Of a DNA stretch of 64,000 bases, positions 1 to 8,176 are shown piece by piece. The notes under the pieces were generated by a model. The model was not told where the DNA came from. It worked only from the letters and a program-made list of their open reading frames with translations, and did not search any database. Position numbers and translations under genes: made by a program. Positions within the stretch are counted from its first letter, which is position 1. Every line of letters starts with the position of its first letter. The stretch is taken from the NCBI GenBank assembly GCA_000733415.1, contig KL662191.1, positions 2,644,260 to 2,708,259 on the forward strand, given 5' to 3'. This DNA comes from [Leptolyngbya] sp. JSC-1 (GTDB lineage: Bacteria > Cyanobacteriota > Cyanobacteriia > Elainellales > Elainellaceae).

Positions 1-1
1 G

Positions 2-196
2 AAGGTGAAGGGGCGCAAGCGCGCACGATTCTGGTCGATTCTGGTCGATACGATGGGGCTGTTATTAGATGTCTGTGTTCATAGTGCAGGTCGTTCTGAC
101 CATCAAGGGTTGGTCTTGCTTGCCTTGTTTGGAGCCGCCGTGTGGACCTGTTTACAGATCATTAATTCCCCAATCTCAGTAACAATACCGGATTGA
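2..196 (+). pseudogene. IS5-like transposase remnant (3' fragment, cut by window edge)
   Basis: The first bases read KVKGRKR, followed after four extra residues by ILVDTMGLLL and VHSAG. This is the recognisable block of IS5/IS4-group DDE transposases, which normally read KGRKRHILVDTMGLLL. The extra residues come from a local duplication of gattctggtc. After about 35 matching residues the frame loses similarity and stops at 196. The frame is open to the left edge, so the rest may lie outside. The duplication and early loss of similarity indicate a decayed copy. No terminal inverted repeat or target duplication could be identified. Confidence 0.6.
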
Positions 197-213
197 GCGC
201 AAAAACTTATGGA

Positions 214-504
214 TTATTCGCTTAAGGTACCTTGCTCCTTCAAAATTGCTTCATATTCCTCCCTGCTCAAGAGGCAATCTAGCAGTCTAAAAAAGTCATT
301 TTTGCTGAGCTTACATTGCTTAGCCATTTGGGAAAGTAAATTATCGGGAATATCCTTCATTTTTGGAGTATGACTGGTTTTCGTTCTGACAGAAGTTTTC
401 TTCCCTTCAATAGTCATGTATACAAAAAAATGATGATCGCCTTCAGTCTGTTCAAACTCTTTATCCTTCAAACCGGACTCAACCCTAGATTTCTTACGCG
501 GCAT
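214..504 (-). CDS. HicA-like (YcfA/dsRBD-fold) putative toxin
   Basis: A basic protein of about 96 residues starting MPRKKS. Its pattern GDHHFF, then GKKTSVRTKTSH, then a helical LLSQMAKQCKLSKNDFFRLL tail, follows the HicA/YcfA mRNA-interferase layout: a His near the first strand, a basic strand, and a C-terminal helix. The similarity is recognised by eye and is not close. An ATG at 525 is also in frame, but the ATG at 504 gives the family-like MPRK start. It overlaps the end of the upstream gene by 11 bases, which is typical of translationally coupled toxin-antitoxin pairs. HicA toxins cleave mRNA; activity here is inferred only. It lies beside a transposase scrap. Confidence 0.5.
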   Translation of the reverse strand: MPRKKSRVESGLKDKEFEQTEGDHHFFVYMTIEGKKTSVRTKTSHTPKMKDIPDNLLSQMAKQCKLSKNDFFRLLDCLLSREEYEAILKEQGTLSE

Positions 505-823
505 CCTGGCTAACTTCCCAAACATCCTCCAACAACCGTTGCCGTAACCTCAGAGCATCGGGTGCTAGTTTATCCTCCGATTCTTTTACATAGGTATCCC
601 ACATAAAAGCGATCTGTTCACCAATCTCCTGAAGCAATTGCTCGCGAGTCTGGGCATAGGCAAGCAAGGTTAAATCAGGTGCTTCCACTACATAAAGCTG
701 TGAGCTTTCTTCGTCTAGTGCTGGTTGAAGCGTAAGCGGTTGGTTGAAACGAAACTCTCGATTTTGCCAATGAACTACTTTGAGATTCCGCTGGTAGCGG
801 CTGAATAGTTCCTGGTTTCGCAT
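494..823 (-). CDS. HicB-like putative antitoxin partner
   Basis: About 109 residues from the ATG at 823; a TTG at 883 would add 20 residues. The central part, LYVVEAPDLTLLAYAQTREQLLQEIGEQI, resembles the partial RNase H-like fold of HicB antitoxins, which usually reads as a short acidic strand followed by an amphipathic helix. No DNA-binding domain is visible, so autoregulation cannot be inferred. It is upstream of and overlaps the HicA-like gene on the same strand, the reverse of the classical hicAB order. The assignment rests on weak similarity plus gene pairing; a conserved cyanobacterial hypothetical pair is the alternative. Confidence 0.45.
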   Translation of the reverse strand: MRNQELFSRYQRNLKVVHWQNREFRFNQPLTLQPALDEESSQLYVVEAPDLTLLAYAQTREQLLQEIGEQIAFMWDTYVKESEDKLAPDALRLRQRLLEDVWEVSQDAA

Positions 824-939
824 TCCCTTAAGTACGTTTGAGCCTACACTCAAGTTACACCCAAACAACCTAATAATACCCAACTCTTACTCAATTTTTA
901 GAACATATGTGCTATTTTGCCAACATGCCTAGATACGGC

Positions 940-973
940 AAAACCCCTGAGATTTAGCGCTTTCAGGGGTTTT
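940..973. terminator. Bidirectional hairpin terminator between tRNA-Thr and the HicB-like gene
   Basis: AAAACCCCTGA and TCAGGGGTTTT form a perfect 11-bp stem around a 12-base loop. U-rich ends exist on both strands. It lies just downstream of the minus-strand tRNA-Thr gene and most likely terminates that transcript. Confidence 0.75.
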
Positions 974-981
974 GTTTATAA

Positions 982-1052
982 GCCGGTGATGAGATTTGAA
1001 CTCACGGCCGCTCGATTACGAATCGAGTGCTCTACCACTGAGCTACACCGGC
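982..1052 (-). tRNA. tRNA-Thr (anticodon CGT)
   Basis: Read on the minus strand, GCCGGTG pairs with CACCGGC as a 7-bp acceptor stem. The D arm is GCTC-AGTGGTA-GAGC. The anticodon arm is CTCGA-TTCGTAA-TCGAG, giving anticodon CGT (reads ACG, Thr). The T arm is GTGAG-TTCAAAT-CTCAT. The length of 71 bases without CCA is short but all four arms fold. The CCA end is not encoded. A strong hairpin terminator follows about 10 bases downstream. Confidence 0.95.
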
Positions 1053-1100
1053 AAATGCTTTACCAGTATAGCATCAAGCGTCTAATAGCGTCGAACTGGG

Positions 1101-2318
1101 TCAAGGCGGCGGGGAAGCAGGAGTGGGGGCGGGAGAACGACCTAGGGTTGTATTGATTAGCTCTAGAACCTTGGCAGCAATTTTTTGATCGGCTTCTGGA
1201 ATGAAGTGGCCGTCAGCAATAAAGTTTTTTTGATCGGTCGCTGGTGCAATGTCATGAGTGCTGACAAACGGAATGCTGTGTCGCTCTAACGTAGGTCGCA
1301 GCAATTGATAGAGGTGGTCATCGTAGCCTCGATCGTTAATCAGCAGCACAACCGGCATGATGCCATCTTGTTTAGCTGTGGTAGCAAAGTCCTGCACCAT
1401 CTGTTTCAGGACAGCGGTTTGCTCCCATTTTTTGTTGAAGCCGTCGCTGGTGTGAATTTGAGCCGTGCGATTATCTTGATAGGATTTAGCCCAAGCGCGG
1501 CGCAACAATCGGAACAGGGCCGAATGGTCTAGGACATTTTGTTCAAAGGTAAACGAATTAAAAAACCGATCGTTCGTCTCCAGTTGGTTCACAAACGCAT
1601 CCCACTGCTGCGGATTTTGCATTGCCTGCCGCAGTTGTTCCAGTGACTGGATCTGCGGTTGAATCGCCTGCAATTGGCCTGCCTCAGCTTTGTATTTCGG
1701 AAAGGTGTAGGGAGCCGGAACCTCTGCGCCCCAGGTCATGCCAGTCATCGCATCCAAGCCTTTGACGCTAGAAGCGAGAATCCCTAAAACGACAACATTA
1801 GCTTCATGCTTGCCTCGGTCAAATTGATAGGCCGAGTAGGAGAAGTTGGGAGGAGCGGCTGGCCCTGCCATTGACCGCAATGTGATGCGTGGATCGAGCT
1901 TCTCTACTTCACCCATCACCCGCAAGCTAAACGACATGCCATAGCTAGCAACGAGAATGTCATCTCCTGGTTCAGGAACTGTGGGCTGCTCCTCTAGATT
2001 CTGAGCATTTAACCAACCTGCCTGGGCAATCGGAGCGCTCGTATCGTTGGTTGGCCCCATTTGGCGGCGGATTTTGCCTTCAATCGAGCGGCCATAGTCG
2101 AAGTAGAGGCTGAGGGAACTGGGTGAGGTATTCAGCGGATCGGTAGGATAGGGAAACAGCCGATTGATTGCCACATCAATGGCGACGAGCGTTGCCACAA
2201 ATCCTAGTGTTGCTTGGGCGCAAGTCCTAGCCCGCTTGCTGGTGAGAACTTTGGTCAGGGGATTATCCACAGAAGCAGATTGATCAGAATTGGAAGTAAA
2301 TAAATTGCGAAGCTGCAT
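1101..2318 (-). CDS. SGNH/AlgJ-like protein paired with an MBOAT acyltransferase
   Basis: 405 residues with an N-terminal region of the inverted signal-anchor type (ATLGFVATLVAIDVAINRLF), so the body is probably outside the membrane. The segment DDILVASYGMSFSLRVMGEV looks like the SGNH block I region, and a late DGHFIPEADQKIAAKVL matches the usual C-terminal D-x-x-H block where the His of SGNH enzymes lies. Its start overlaps the end of the MBOAT gene by 35 bases, so the pair is co-translated. By analogy with AlgI/AlgJ and PatA/PatB, it would transfer acetyl groups received through the MBOAT partner to an exported polysaccharide. The acceptor is unknown. Confidence 0.65.
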   Translation of the reverse strand: MQLRNLFTSNSDQSASVDNPLTKVLTSKRARTCAQATLGFVATLVAIDVAINRLFPYPTDPLNTSPSSLSLYFDYGRSIEGKIRRQMGPTNDTSAPIAQAGWLNAQNLEEQPTVPEPGDDILVASYGMSFSLRVMGEVEKLDPRITLRSMAGPAAPPNFSYSAYQFDRGKHEANVVVLGILASSVKGLDAMTGMTWGAEVPAPYTFPKYKAEAGQLQAIQPQIQSLEQLRQAMQNPQQWDAFVNQLETNDRFFNSFTFEQNVLDHSALFRLLRRAWAKSYQDNRTAQIHTSDGFNKKWEQTAVLKQMVQDFATTAKQDGIMPVVLLINDRGYDDHLYQLLRPTLERHSIPFVSTHDIAPATDQKNFIADGHFIPEADQKIAAKVLELINTTLGRSPAPTPASPPP

Positions 2319-3939
2319 TGCTTGCTCCCATCAAAATTAGCGTCGTCAAAACGGCGTAGAAGGCTCCCCGGAATAAGCTGGGAATTCGATAGTAGAAATG
2401 GGCATTACCGGTACTGTACTCCAAGCACTCATAGACGATCAGCACGAGTAGCCCAATCATGCCAGATAGTGTTGGCCTAGGCATGCTGAGGGAAAAGTTA
2501 CCAAAGTCGGTGAATAGGATTTGGGTAAACCTGACGATTTGTTCAAAGGATGTAGCTCGGAATAACAGCCAGCCGTAGCACACCAATCCGAAAAACAGCA
2601 CCGTGGCGGTAGCAGCAGGCAGAAATTGCTTGAGATTAAATGGATTGCGCTGGGTTGATTGTTTAGATTCACGAATGCCCAATGCCCGATAAATGCAAAG
2701 CAGTGTGCCTTGATAGAAGCCCCAGAGCACATAGTTCCAGGCGGCTCCGTGCCACAGTCCTCCCAGCACCATCGTGGTCATCAGGTTACGATACGTGTTG
2801 CCTCTGCGATTGCCGCCCAAGGGAATATAGAGGTAGTCACGCAGCCAAGTTGAGAGACTGATGTGCCAACGCCGCCAGAATTCGCTGGGGGTTTTCGAAA
2901 AGTAGGGCAAGTTAAAGTTGAGCATTAGCTCAATACCGAACAGCTTGGCTACGCCTCTAGCAATGTCGGAATAGCCAGAGAAATCGCAATAGATCTGAAA
3001 GGTAAACAGCAGCGTGGCTGCCACCACATCCAGCCAGGATACGGCTCCGGTTGTGCCGTACACGGCGTTGACTGAACCGGCAATTCCGTCAGCAATGGCA
3101 ACTTTTTTGAACAAGCCCAGCAGAATTAAGTACAGGCCGCGAATTGTTTGATCAAACTTGATTTGACGCGGTTTGCTGATTTGGGGTAACAGGTCAGCGG
3201 CTCGCACAATTGGGCCAGCTACCAACTGGGGAAAAAAGCTAATCGACAGGGCAAAGTCTGAGAGCCGTTGAACCGGCGGAATCTCTCTGCGATAAACATC
3301 AATCGTGTAGCTCATCGACTGAAACGTGTAGAACGAGATCCCAACCGGCAGCAGCACACCAAGTGAGAAAAAGTCGGTTTGCCAGCCCACCGAGCTGAGA
3401 GCTGCCTCGGCACTGTCTACAAAGAAATTGAAGTATTTAAAAACTGCCAGAATACCCAGGTTGATTGTAATACTGGTTGCTAAACAGAGATTCGAGCGGC
3501 GATTTTCTGGCAGAGCCACCAGGTAGGGGTACAGCCCGTTGGCAAGCAAAACGGCGGCCAGGGTGCCCAACCACACCAACCACCCGGTCCAAGCTGAAGG
3601 CAGTAGATTGGGCCAATCTATTGCGAGCTGAAACGGTGTCAGCGAAAATTGCACTGCCTGCCATTGCACCGTGACAAACAAAAGGGCCGCTGCCAGTAGA
3701 GCCGTTGTCGATACAACTCGCTGTCGGGTAGACATCTGCCCTTGCCCAATCATTAAGGCCGAGCAAAAGTCGAGCGTAGAGGTGAGCAGAATTAGAAACA
3801 GAAAGCGAGCATCCCACCAGCCATAGAAAATATAGCTGGCGACCAACAGCATGCGATTTTGTCCCCGAAAGGGCAGCAGGCGGTAAGCCGTGTAAACAAT
3901 AATCAGAAAAACTAGAAATTCAATTGAGTTGAAAACCAT
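2284..3939 (-). CDS. MBOAT-family membrane O-acyltransferase (AlgI-like)
   Basis: About 551 residues from the ATG at 3939 (a TTG at 4002 is less likely because family members begin MxFNSxEFLxFL). It is polytopic, with many hydrophobic segments. MBOAT hallmarks are visible: PSEFWRRWHISLSTWLRDYLY and, near residue 397, the WHGAAWNYVLWG block whose His is the presumed catalytic residue. These enzymes move acyl groups across the membrane for O-acetylation of exopolysaccharides such as alginate. The overlapping downstream SGNH gene supports a surface-polysaccharide role. Substrate is not deducible. Confidence 0.88.
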   Translation of the reverse strand: MVFNSIEFLVFLIIVYTAYRLLPFRGQNRMLLVASYIFYGWWDARFLFLILLTSTLDFCSALMIGQGQMSTRQRVVSTTALLAAALLFVTVQWQAVQFSLTPFQLAIDWPNLLPSAWTGWLVWLGTLAAVLLANGLYPYLVALPENRRSNLCLATSITINLGILAVFKYFNFFVDSAEAALSSVGWQTDFFSLGVLLPVGISFYTFQSMSYTIDVYRREIPPVQRLSDFALSISFFPQLVAGPIVRAADLLPQISKPRQIKFDQTIRGLYLILLGLFKKVAIADGIAGSVNAVYGTTGAVSWLDVVAATLLFTFQIYCDFSGYSDIARGVAKLFGIELMLNFNLPYFSKTPSEFWRRWHISLSTWLRDYLYIPLGGNRRGNTYRNLMTTMVLGGLWHGAAWNYVLWGFYQGTLLCIYRALGIRESKQSTQRNPFNLKQFLPAATATVLFFGLVCYGWLLFRATSFEQIVRFTQILFTDFGNFSLSMPRPTLSGMIGLLVLIVYECLEYSTGNAHFYYRIPSLFRGAFYAVLTTLILMGASNAASQFIYFQF

Positions 3940-4420
3940 CGGTTTTTCGCTCGTAAGAAACTGGATATATGTCCTGCTAATTTCTCCGTCAACCCAATCC
4001 AAAATCGATGAAGGTTCTGTCTATGAATCTGTGAGAATCCATTCGAATTACCTCGATCCAAGCCATTGAATCGAGCTGCGTTTTATTTTGGATTGAACTA
4101 CAATTACGGGCTTTTTTAGATACAAAAAACAGTAAATTAGCTCACTTTTTCAAATAATGAATTCATCATGCTCCAAACGATTTTACTGTTCTCATCCTGA
4201 AGTTTTTTAGAGCCTGGAGCCATCTATATCTAAGATTTACAAAAAACCTGGTCAAACCACGGATATACAGGTGATTTGTTGAATTTTAAGTAAGGATTAA
4301 GTTTGTAATTATGGAGTCGCTACAGTAGTTTGAATGTTCCAACTACGAAATTAGGATAAAGTTAGTTAAAGATTAGATGAAATCCTTAGTTTCTGGTTGA
4401 TGCCTGACTAAATTAATGCC
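3940..4420. other. AT-rich intergenic region upstream of the MBOAT operon
   Basis: No convincing ORF. The stretch is markedly AT-rich compared with its neighbours and must hold the promoter of the minus-strand MBOAT/SGNH pair and the 3' end region between it and moeA. I could not assign specific promoter boxes. Confidence 0.5.
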
Positions 4421-5719
4421 TCACTGCATAGAATGAATCAGCATGATCTGGAGCGGTTCACCAATCAAGATTCGCGTTTGACCAATTGGCACAATGGCCA
4501 GTGCGTTGGTCTGAGCTAGATTGACTAAGTTCCCCGAACTGTGAGAACCGCCAGCCAAGTCAAATTCAAATTCGCCGTTGACAATCTGCACCCGTCCCCA
4601 CAGATAGCTCTCCCGCTTACCGTCTGAGCGTAGCTCTTGTGTGGCTCGTCCCTGAATCACGGTGGGGTCCCAACCTGTGGCTAACCCTGATAGTTTTCGC
4701 AAGGCTGGCTGGACGAAGCGCCAGAAGGTAACTAGGGCAGAGGCGGGGTTGCCGGGAAGGCCGAAGTAGAGGAGGGGGCGTGGGGGAGATGGGGAAGATG
4801 GGGGAGCGGGAGGGAAAGTGGCAAAAGTGAGGGGTTTGCCGGGTTTGACGGCAACGGCACGGATGTGGATTTCGGCTCCGAGTTCGGCCAGGATGCGATC
4901 GACGTAGTCATAGTCACCAACCGAGACACCGCCAGAGGAAAGAATTATGTCGGCGCGGCTGATGGCTTGGACGATGGCCTGTTTGGTTGCTGCTGGATCG
5001 TCGGGCACAATTCCCAGGGGAATCGGTTCAGCTCCGGCACTGGTCACTAGGGCTGTGAGGGCATATTGATTCGAATCTACAATCTGTCCGGGCTGAAGCG
5101 GCTGGTCTGGCGGAACGAGTTCATTGCCAGTCGAAAGAATTGCCACACGCGGACGCCGGTAAACCGGAACTTGCAGACATTGGGCGGTAGCCAATACGGC
5201 CATATCTGGGGCGGTCAGCCAAATGCCAGGAGGTAAAAGCGAAGTTCCAGCGTGGTAAAACTCACCCTGATGCCGTACAAACGCTTGAGGTTTGGGTGCC
5301 GCTAAGATGCTGACTCGATCACCCTGACGCTGAGTGTCTTCCTGGATCACGATCGTATCGGCTCCGACTGGCAGCATTGATCCAGTGAGGATGCGAGCTG
5401 CTTGACCGGACTGCACAGTTTTCTGCGGCACTGCACCTGCCGGAATTTCTTCGATAATGTCTAGCGTCACGGGCTGCTCAGGGCTGCAGTCAGCAACATC
5501 TTCGTAGCGCACGGCATAGCCGTCCATCGCCGAGTTGTCCCAATGGGGAATGTCGAGTTGGCCAGATACCTGAGCGGCAAGGATCCGACCATTGGCGGCA
5601 GCTAGGGGAACCAGATCGCGATCCTGTTGGGGATCGAGCGGCTGCACTCGATCGAGAATGATTTGTTCGGCTTGGTGGGCAGGCAGCATAGAAGACTGAG
5701 TTGAACCGTTGGTGAACAT
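4421..5719 (-). CDS. moeA: Molybdopterin molybdotransferase MoeA
   Basis: Inserts molybdate into adenylylated molybdopterin, the last common step of molybdenum-cofactor synthesis in the cytoplasm. Family signatures are present in order: DIPHWDNSAMDGYAVR, GQAARILTGSMLPVGADTIV, RPRVAILSTGNELV, the loop ILSSGGVSVGDYDYV, and YFGLPGNPASALVTFWRFV. The first ATG (5719) is annotated; an in-frame ATG at 5689 (MLPAHQAEQ) matches the usual family start better, and neither has a clear Shine-Dalgarno sequence. A Pro/Ser-rich insert (around 4780-4815) just before YFGLPG is encoded by a G-rich microsatellite. In this organism nitrate reductase is the most likely Moco client. Confidence 0.95.
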   Translation of the reverse strand: MFTNGSTQSSMLPAHQAEQIILDRVQPLDPQQDRDLVPLAAANGRILAAQVSGQLDIPHWDNSAMDGYAVRYEDVADCSPEQPVTLDIIEEIPAGAVPQKTVQSGQAARILTGSMLPVGADTIVIQEDTQRQGDRVSILAAPKPQAFVRHQGEFYHAGTSLLPPGIWLTAPDMAVLATAQCLQVPVYRRPRVAILSTGNELVPPDQPLQPGQIVDSNQYALTALVTSAGAEPIPLGIVPDDPAATKQAIVQAISRADIILSSGGVSVGDYDYVDRILAELGAEIHIRAVAVKPGKPLTFATFPPAPPSSPSPPRPLLYFGLPGNPASALVTFWRFVQPALRKLSGLATGWDPTVIQGRATQELRSDGKRESYLWGRVQIVNGEFEFDLAGGSHSSGNLVNLAQTNALAIVPIGQTRILIGEPLQIMLIHSMQ

Positions 5720-5761
5720 TGCAACTCAGCCTAACAGAGTTGGCTCAACTTAGAAACCAGT

Positions 5762-6742
5762 TTAGGTCGCTCCAAAAATGGCGCTGGTAGTTCCGGTCAG
5801 GTTGCGGTCGAAGCTGCCGCTGCCAGTTGTTGGATCAATGCGAATCTGCAAACGGTTGACGGTGTAGCCGTAGAAGCTGCCGCTGTCCTGCGCGAGTCCG
5901 TAGATATTTCTAAAGCCCGTATCGCCAATCACGGTGGCTGCGCCATTCAGGTCAATCGAGTACAGCGTATCCGTCGAACTGCCAACGGTGGCCGATGTGG
6001 CTAAGAAGCGATTGCCAGCCGGATCAAATACCAGATCGCCGCTGCTGGAGAAGTTGGGAATGGTGGCCACAAGAGTCGCCGTGCCGGTTTGAGTATTGAC
6101 CGTGTAGAAGTTGGAGTCGCCTGCCGCGTATAGCATTCCGGAAGTGGAGAAGGCCAAAGCAGTCATATTGTTGGCTCCCAAGCTGCCGATCAAATTAGCG
6201 GTTCCGGTATTGGCATCGAGTTTGTAAAGACTGTTGCGCGTAATCCCAAACAAGTCGCCTGCACTAGAGCGAGCAATATCAGTCAAATCCAGGGAAGAAC
6301 TATTGATTAAGCTAAAGGCACCTGTGGTGCGATCCACTCGTCCGAGTTCGGCTGAACCAGTTGACAACAGACCTATGGAAGACTGAGGTGGAGGTTGGGG
6401 CGGCTGAGTAACTGGAGCTGCCGATAAGGCCAATCGGTAAGCAGTATCCCCACCACGACGCACTACCCGCAGATAGTACACGCCTGCCTCTAGCAAGGAT
6501 GTGATCACCTCTGCCCGTTTGCCCGGTTTGCGAGATGCCCCAATTACCTTTCGGTTCCCATTCAGCAACTCCAGATTGGCGTTGGTTTTGAGGCCATTGA
6601 GCTGGGCAGAAAAATTGCTGCGGTTGCCTAGGGAAAACTGATACAAATCAGCTCGTTCGCGGCGACGAAGCGCATTCTTGAGTGAGCGACTGCCATTTAG
6701 CGCTCCTAGAGCTTTGAACTGAGCTGCACGGTTATTTTGCAT
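5762..6742 (-). CDS. PPC-domain protein with beta-propeller-like repeats
   Basis: From the ATG at 6742 the protein has about 326 residues (a GTG at 6811 would add 23). The first 110 residues carry a bacterial pre-peptidase C-terminal-like domain: RADLYQFSLGNRSNFSAQL, then LLEAGVYYLRVVRRGGDTAYRLALS. A short PPQPPPQ linker follows, then about 200 residues of Gly/Thr-rich repeats with periodic YTVNTQTGTATLV, YKLDANTGTANLI and YSIDLNGAATVIG units, which suggests a beta-propeller. No catalytic motif and no classical signal peptide are visible, although PPC domains are normally extracellular. Function unknown; adhesion or surface binding is a guess. Confidence 0.65.
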   Translation of the reverse strand: MQNNRAAQFKALGALNGSRSLKNALRRRERADLYQFSLGNRSNFSAQLNGLKTNANLELLNGNRKVIGASRKPGKRAEVITSLLEAGVYYLRVVRRGGDTAYRLALSAAPVTQPPQPPPQSSIGLLSTGSAELGRVDRTTGAFSLINSSSLDLTDIARSSAGDLFGITRNSLYKLDANTGTANLIGSLGANNMTALAFSTSGMLYAAGDSNFYTVNTQTGTATLVATIPNFSSSGDLVFDPAGNRFLATSATVGSSTDTLYSIDLNGAATVIGDTGFRNIYGLAQDSGSFYGYTVNRLQIRIDPTTGSGSFDRNLTGTTSAIFGAT

Positions 6743-6850
6743 AGCTGACGAATCAGAAGAACATCCTTCATAATTCCCAGCCCAATTAGCCTTGCTCCGG
6801 AAGCTGCCCACTAGTAGCGAAACTTGATATGCATCGACGCCTGGCTCCCT

Positions 6851-7618
6851 CTAATACAGCAAATTAAACCGCTGAAGCTGCGTTTCCACCATTTGCGGCA
6901 ACAGCTTGTGCAGTTCGGTTTTGTTGCGGAACAGGAGGCGATTCCCCTGCGGCAGGTCGAAGGCAAACTGACCATTGACGCTAGACCGCTCCATCTGAGC
7001 CAGCAAAATTTGCTCAGCGCGTTTACATTGCAGCGCATAGCCCACTTCTACACAAACTTTGGGGCTAGGAATCGGCTGAGGTGGTTCGCTATCCAGTTGC
7101 AGAATTGGCGTCCCGTCGGCAATAAACAGCAAGCTTTTGCGGATTTTCTGCATCAAGGTGCTTTTGAGGCGAACCGCTCCTTCCGTGGGACGATGGGATT
7201 CTTCTAAAGTCAACAACAGCCGCGATCGCTTGTTGAGTTTTTCAATTATTGTCTGCAATTCTTCGCGCAGTAATTCACTCGATTCTGCGTATTCAGTTTG
7301 ATAACAAAGAAAGATAGTTGGCTCTAAATGGGCCATCACATCTTGTTTGGTAAAGTAGATTTCATGGCTGATTAAATCGATATTAGAAATAGCGTAACCG
7401 CCGCTGCCTTCGATGTAGAACTCAACGGTTTCTCCTTCTAAATAGCGCTGAAACCAAACCGATTGTTTGACATCTTCACTGTCTTCTAAAAAATCGGCTC
7501 GCAAAGCTGACTTCAACAGACTATTTTTACTGAGGCGCAAATCGTGAGGGCGCTTTTCTAATTCTCGAATTGGTTCATACTCCTGGAGATACCAGGCTTT
7601 CAAAGCAATAATCGCCAT
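6851..7618 (-). CDS. Conserved cyanobacterial protein with a TIR-like C-terminal domain
   Basis: 255 residues from an ATG. I recognise it as a conserved cyanobacterial hypothetical. The N-terminal half (through YFTKQDV) has no family I can name. The second half starts IFLCYQTEYAESSELLREEL and ends VCVEVGYALQCKRAEQILL; a hydrophobic strand with an early acidic helix, then SLLFIADGT, then an N/K-V-x-x-E-x-GYA motif, is the pattern of TIR-like and nucleotide-2-deoxyribosyltransferase-like folds, where the Glu of ExGYA is catalytic. This is pattern similarity only. Such domains cleave NAD or nucleotides in signalling or defence. It stands alone between the PPC protein and an ABC ATPase. Confidence 0.55.
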   Translation of the reverse strand: MAIIALKAWYLQEYEPIRELEKRPHDLRLSKNSLLKSALRADFLEDSEDVKQSVWFQRYLEGETVEFYIEGSGGYAISNIDLISHEIYFTKQDVMAHLEPTIFLCYQTEYAESSELLREELQTIIEKLNKRSRLLLTLEESHRPTEGAVRLKSTLMQKIRKSLLFIADGTPILQLDSEPPQPIPSPKVCVEVGYALQCKRAEQILLAQMERSSVNGQFAFDLPQGNRLLFRNKTELHKLLPQMVETQLQRFNLLY

Positions 7619-8176
7619 GATGCACTTTTACCTGTCTCTTGACCTGTCCTGTAGGCTTTAAAGCAGTAACAGCACCTCTTGCATGAAACGCTGAGTGATT
7701 TCCTCATTTCTCCTGATTCTATCTAGAGTTGGGCTAATTCAATCATGAAAAAATAATATTGATTTAGCGCTCAAACTCTCTGTCAACTACTAAGAGGAAA
7801 TATCAATGTTTCGCAGAAGTGCTGTTACGGTTAGACGAGACAGATGCAAATTAAACAGCTCTTTTACCTCTACTTTATTGAACGTGATCTTGGCTGTCAA
7901 ATTTGCCAACGAAGCTTTATTGCTTCACTTTTTACTATACCGTCTTTCTACTCTAAATCAGTTTGGCGATACCAAAGTTTACGTTAAGATCAATTCCGCA
8001 ATCTTTGATACAAGTAGGTTGATTATTTAGCTGGATCAGCTTTCATTACTTAAAACTCAAAACTCAAAACACTGCTACGCAGAAGCAAGCTACAAAACTG
8101 AGAACTGGTACTACTCTGAGTTGGCTCCGAGTTTGGTAAAGTTGAGGGTGCCAGCTACCGTAATGATTCGCAACCT
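7619..8176. other. Intergenic region with small palindromic repeat
   Basis: A 74-codon ORF (7806-8030) has a fair ribosome-binding site (agagga) but no protein-like composition, so it was not called. Around 8050-8110 lies a run of 'aaaactc' repeats followed by GCTACGCAGAAGCAAGC, the small palindromic repeat type common between cyanobacterial genes. Confidence 0.45.

Noticed and set aside
7806..8030. 74-codon ORF with an agagga site upstream
   Set aside because: Composition shows no recognisable domain, no supporting neighbours, and it lies in a repeat-bearing gap. Kept only as a remark.
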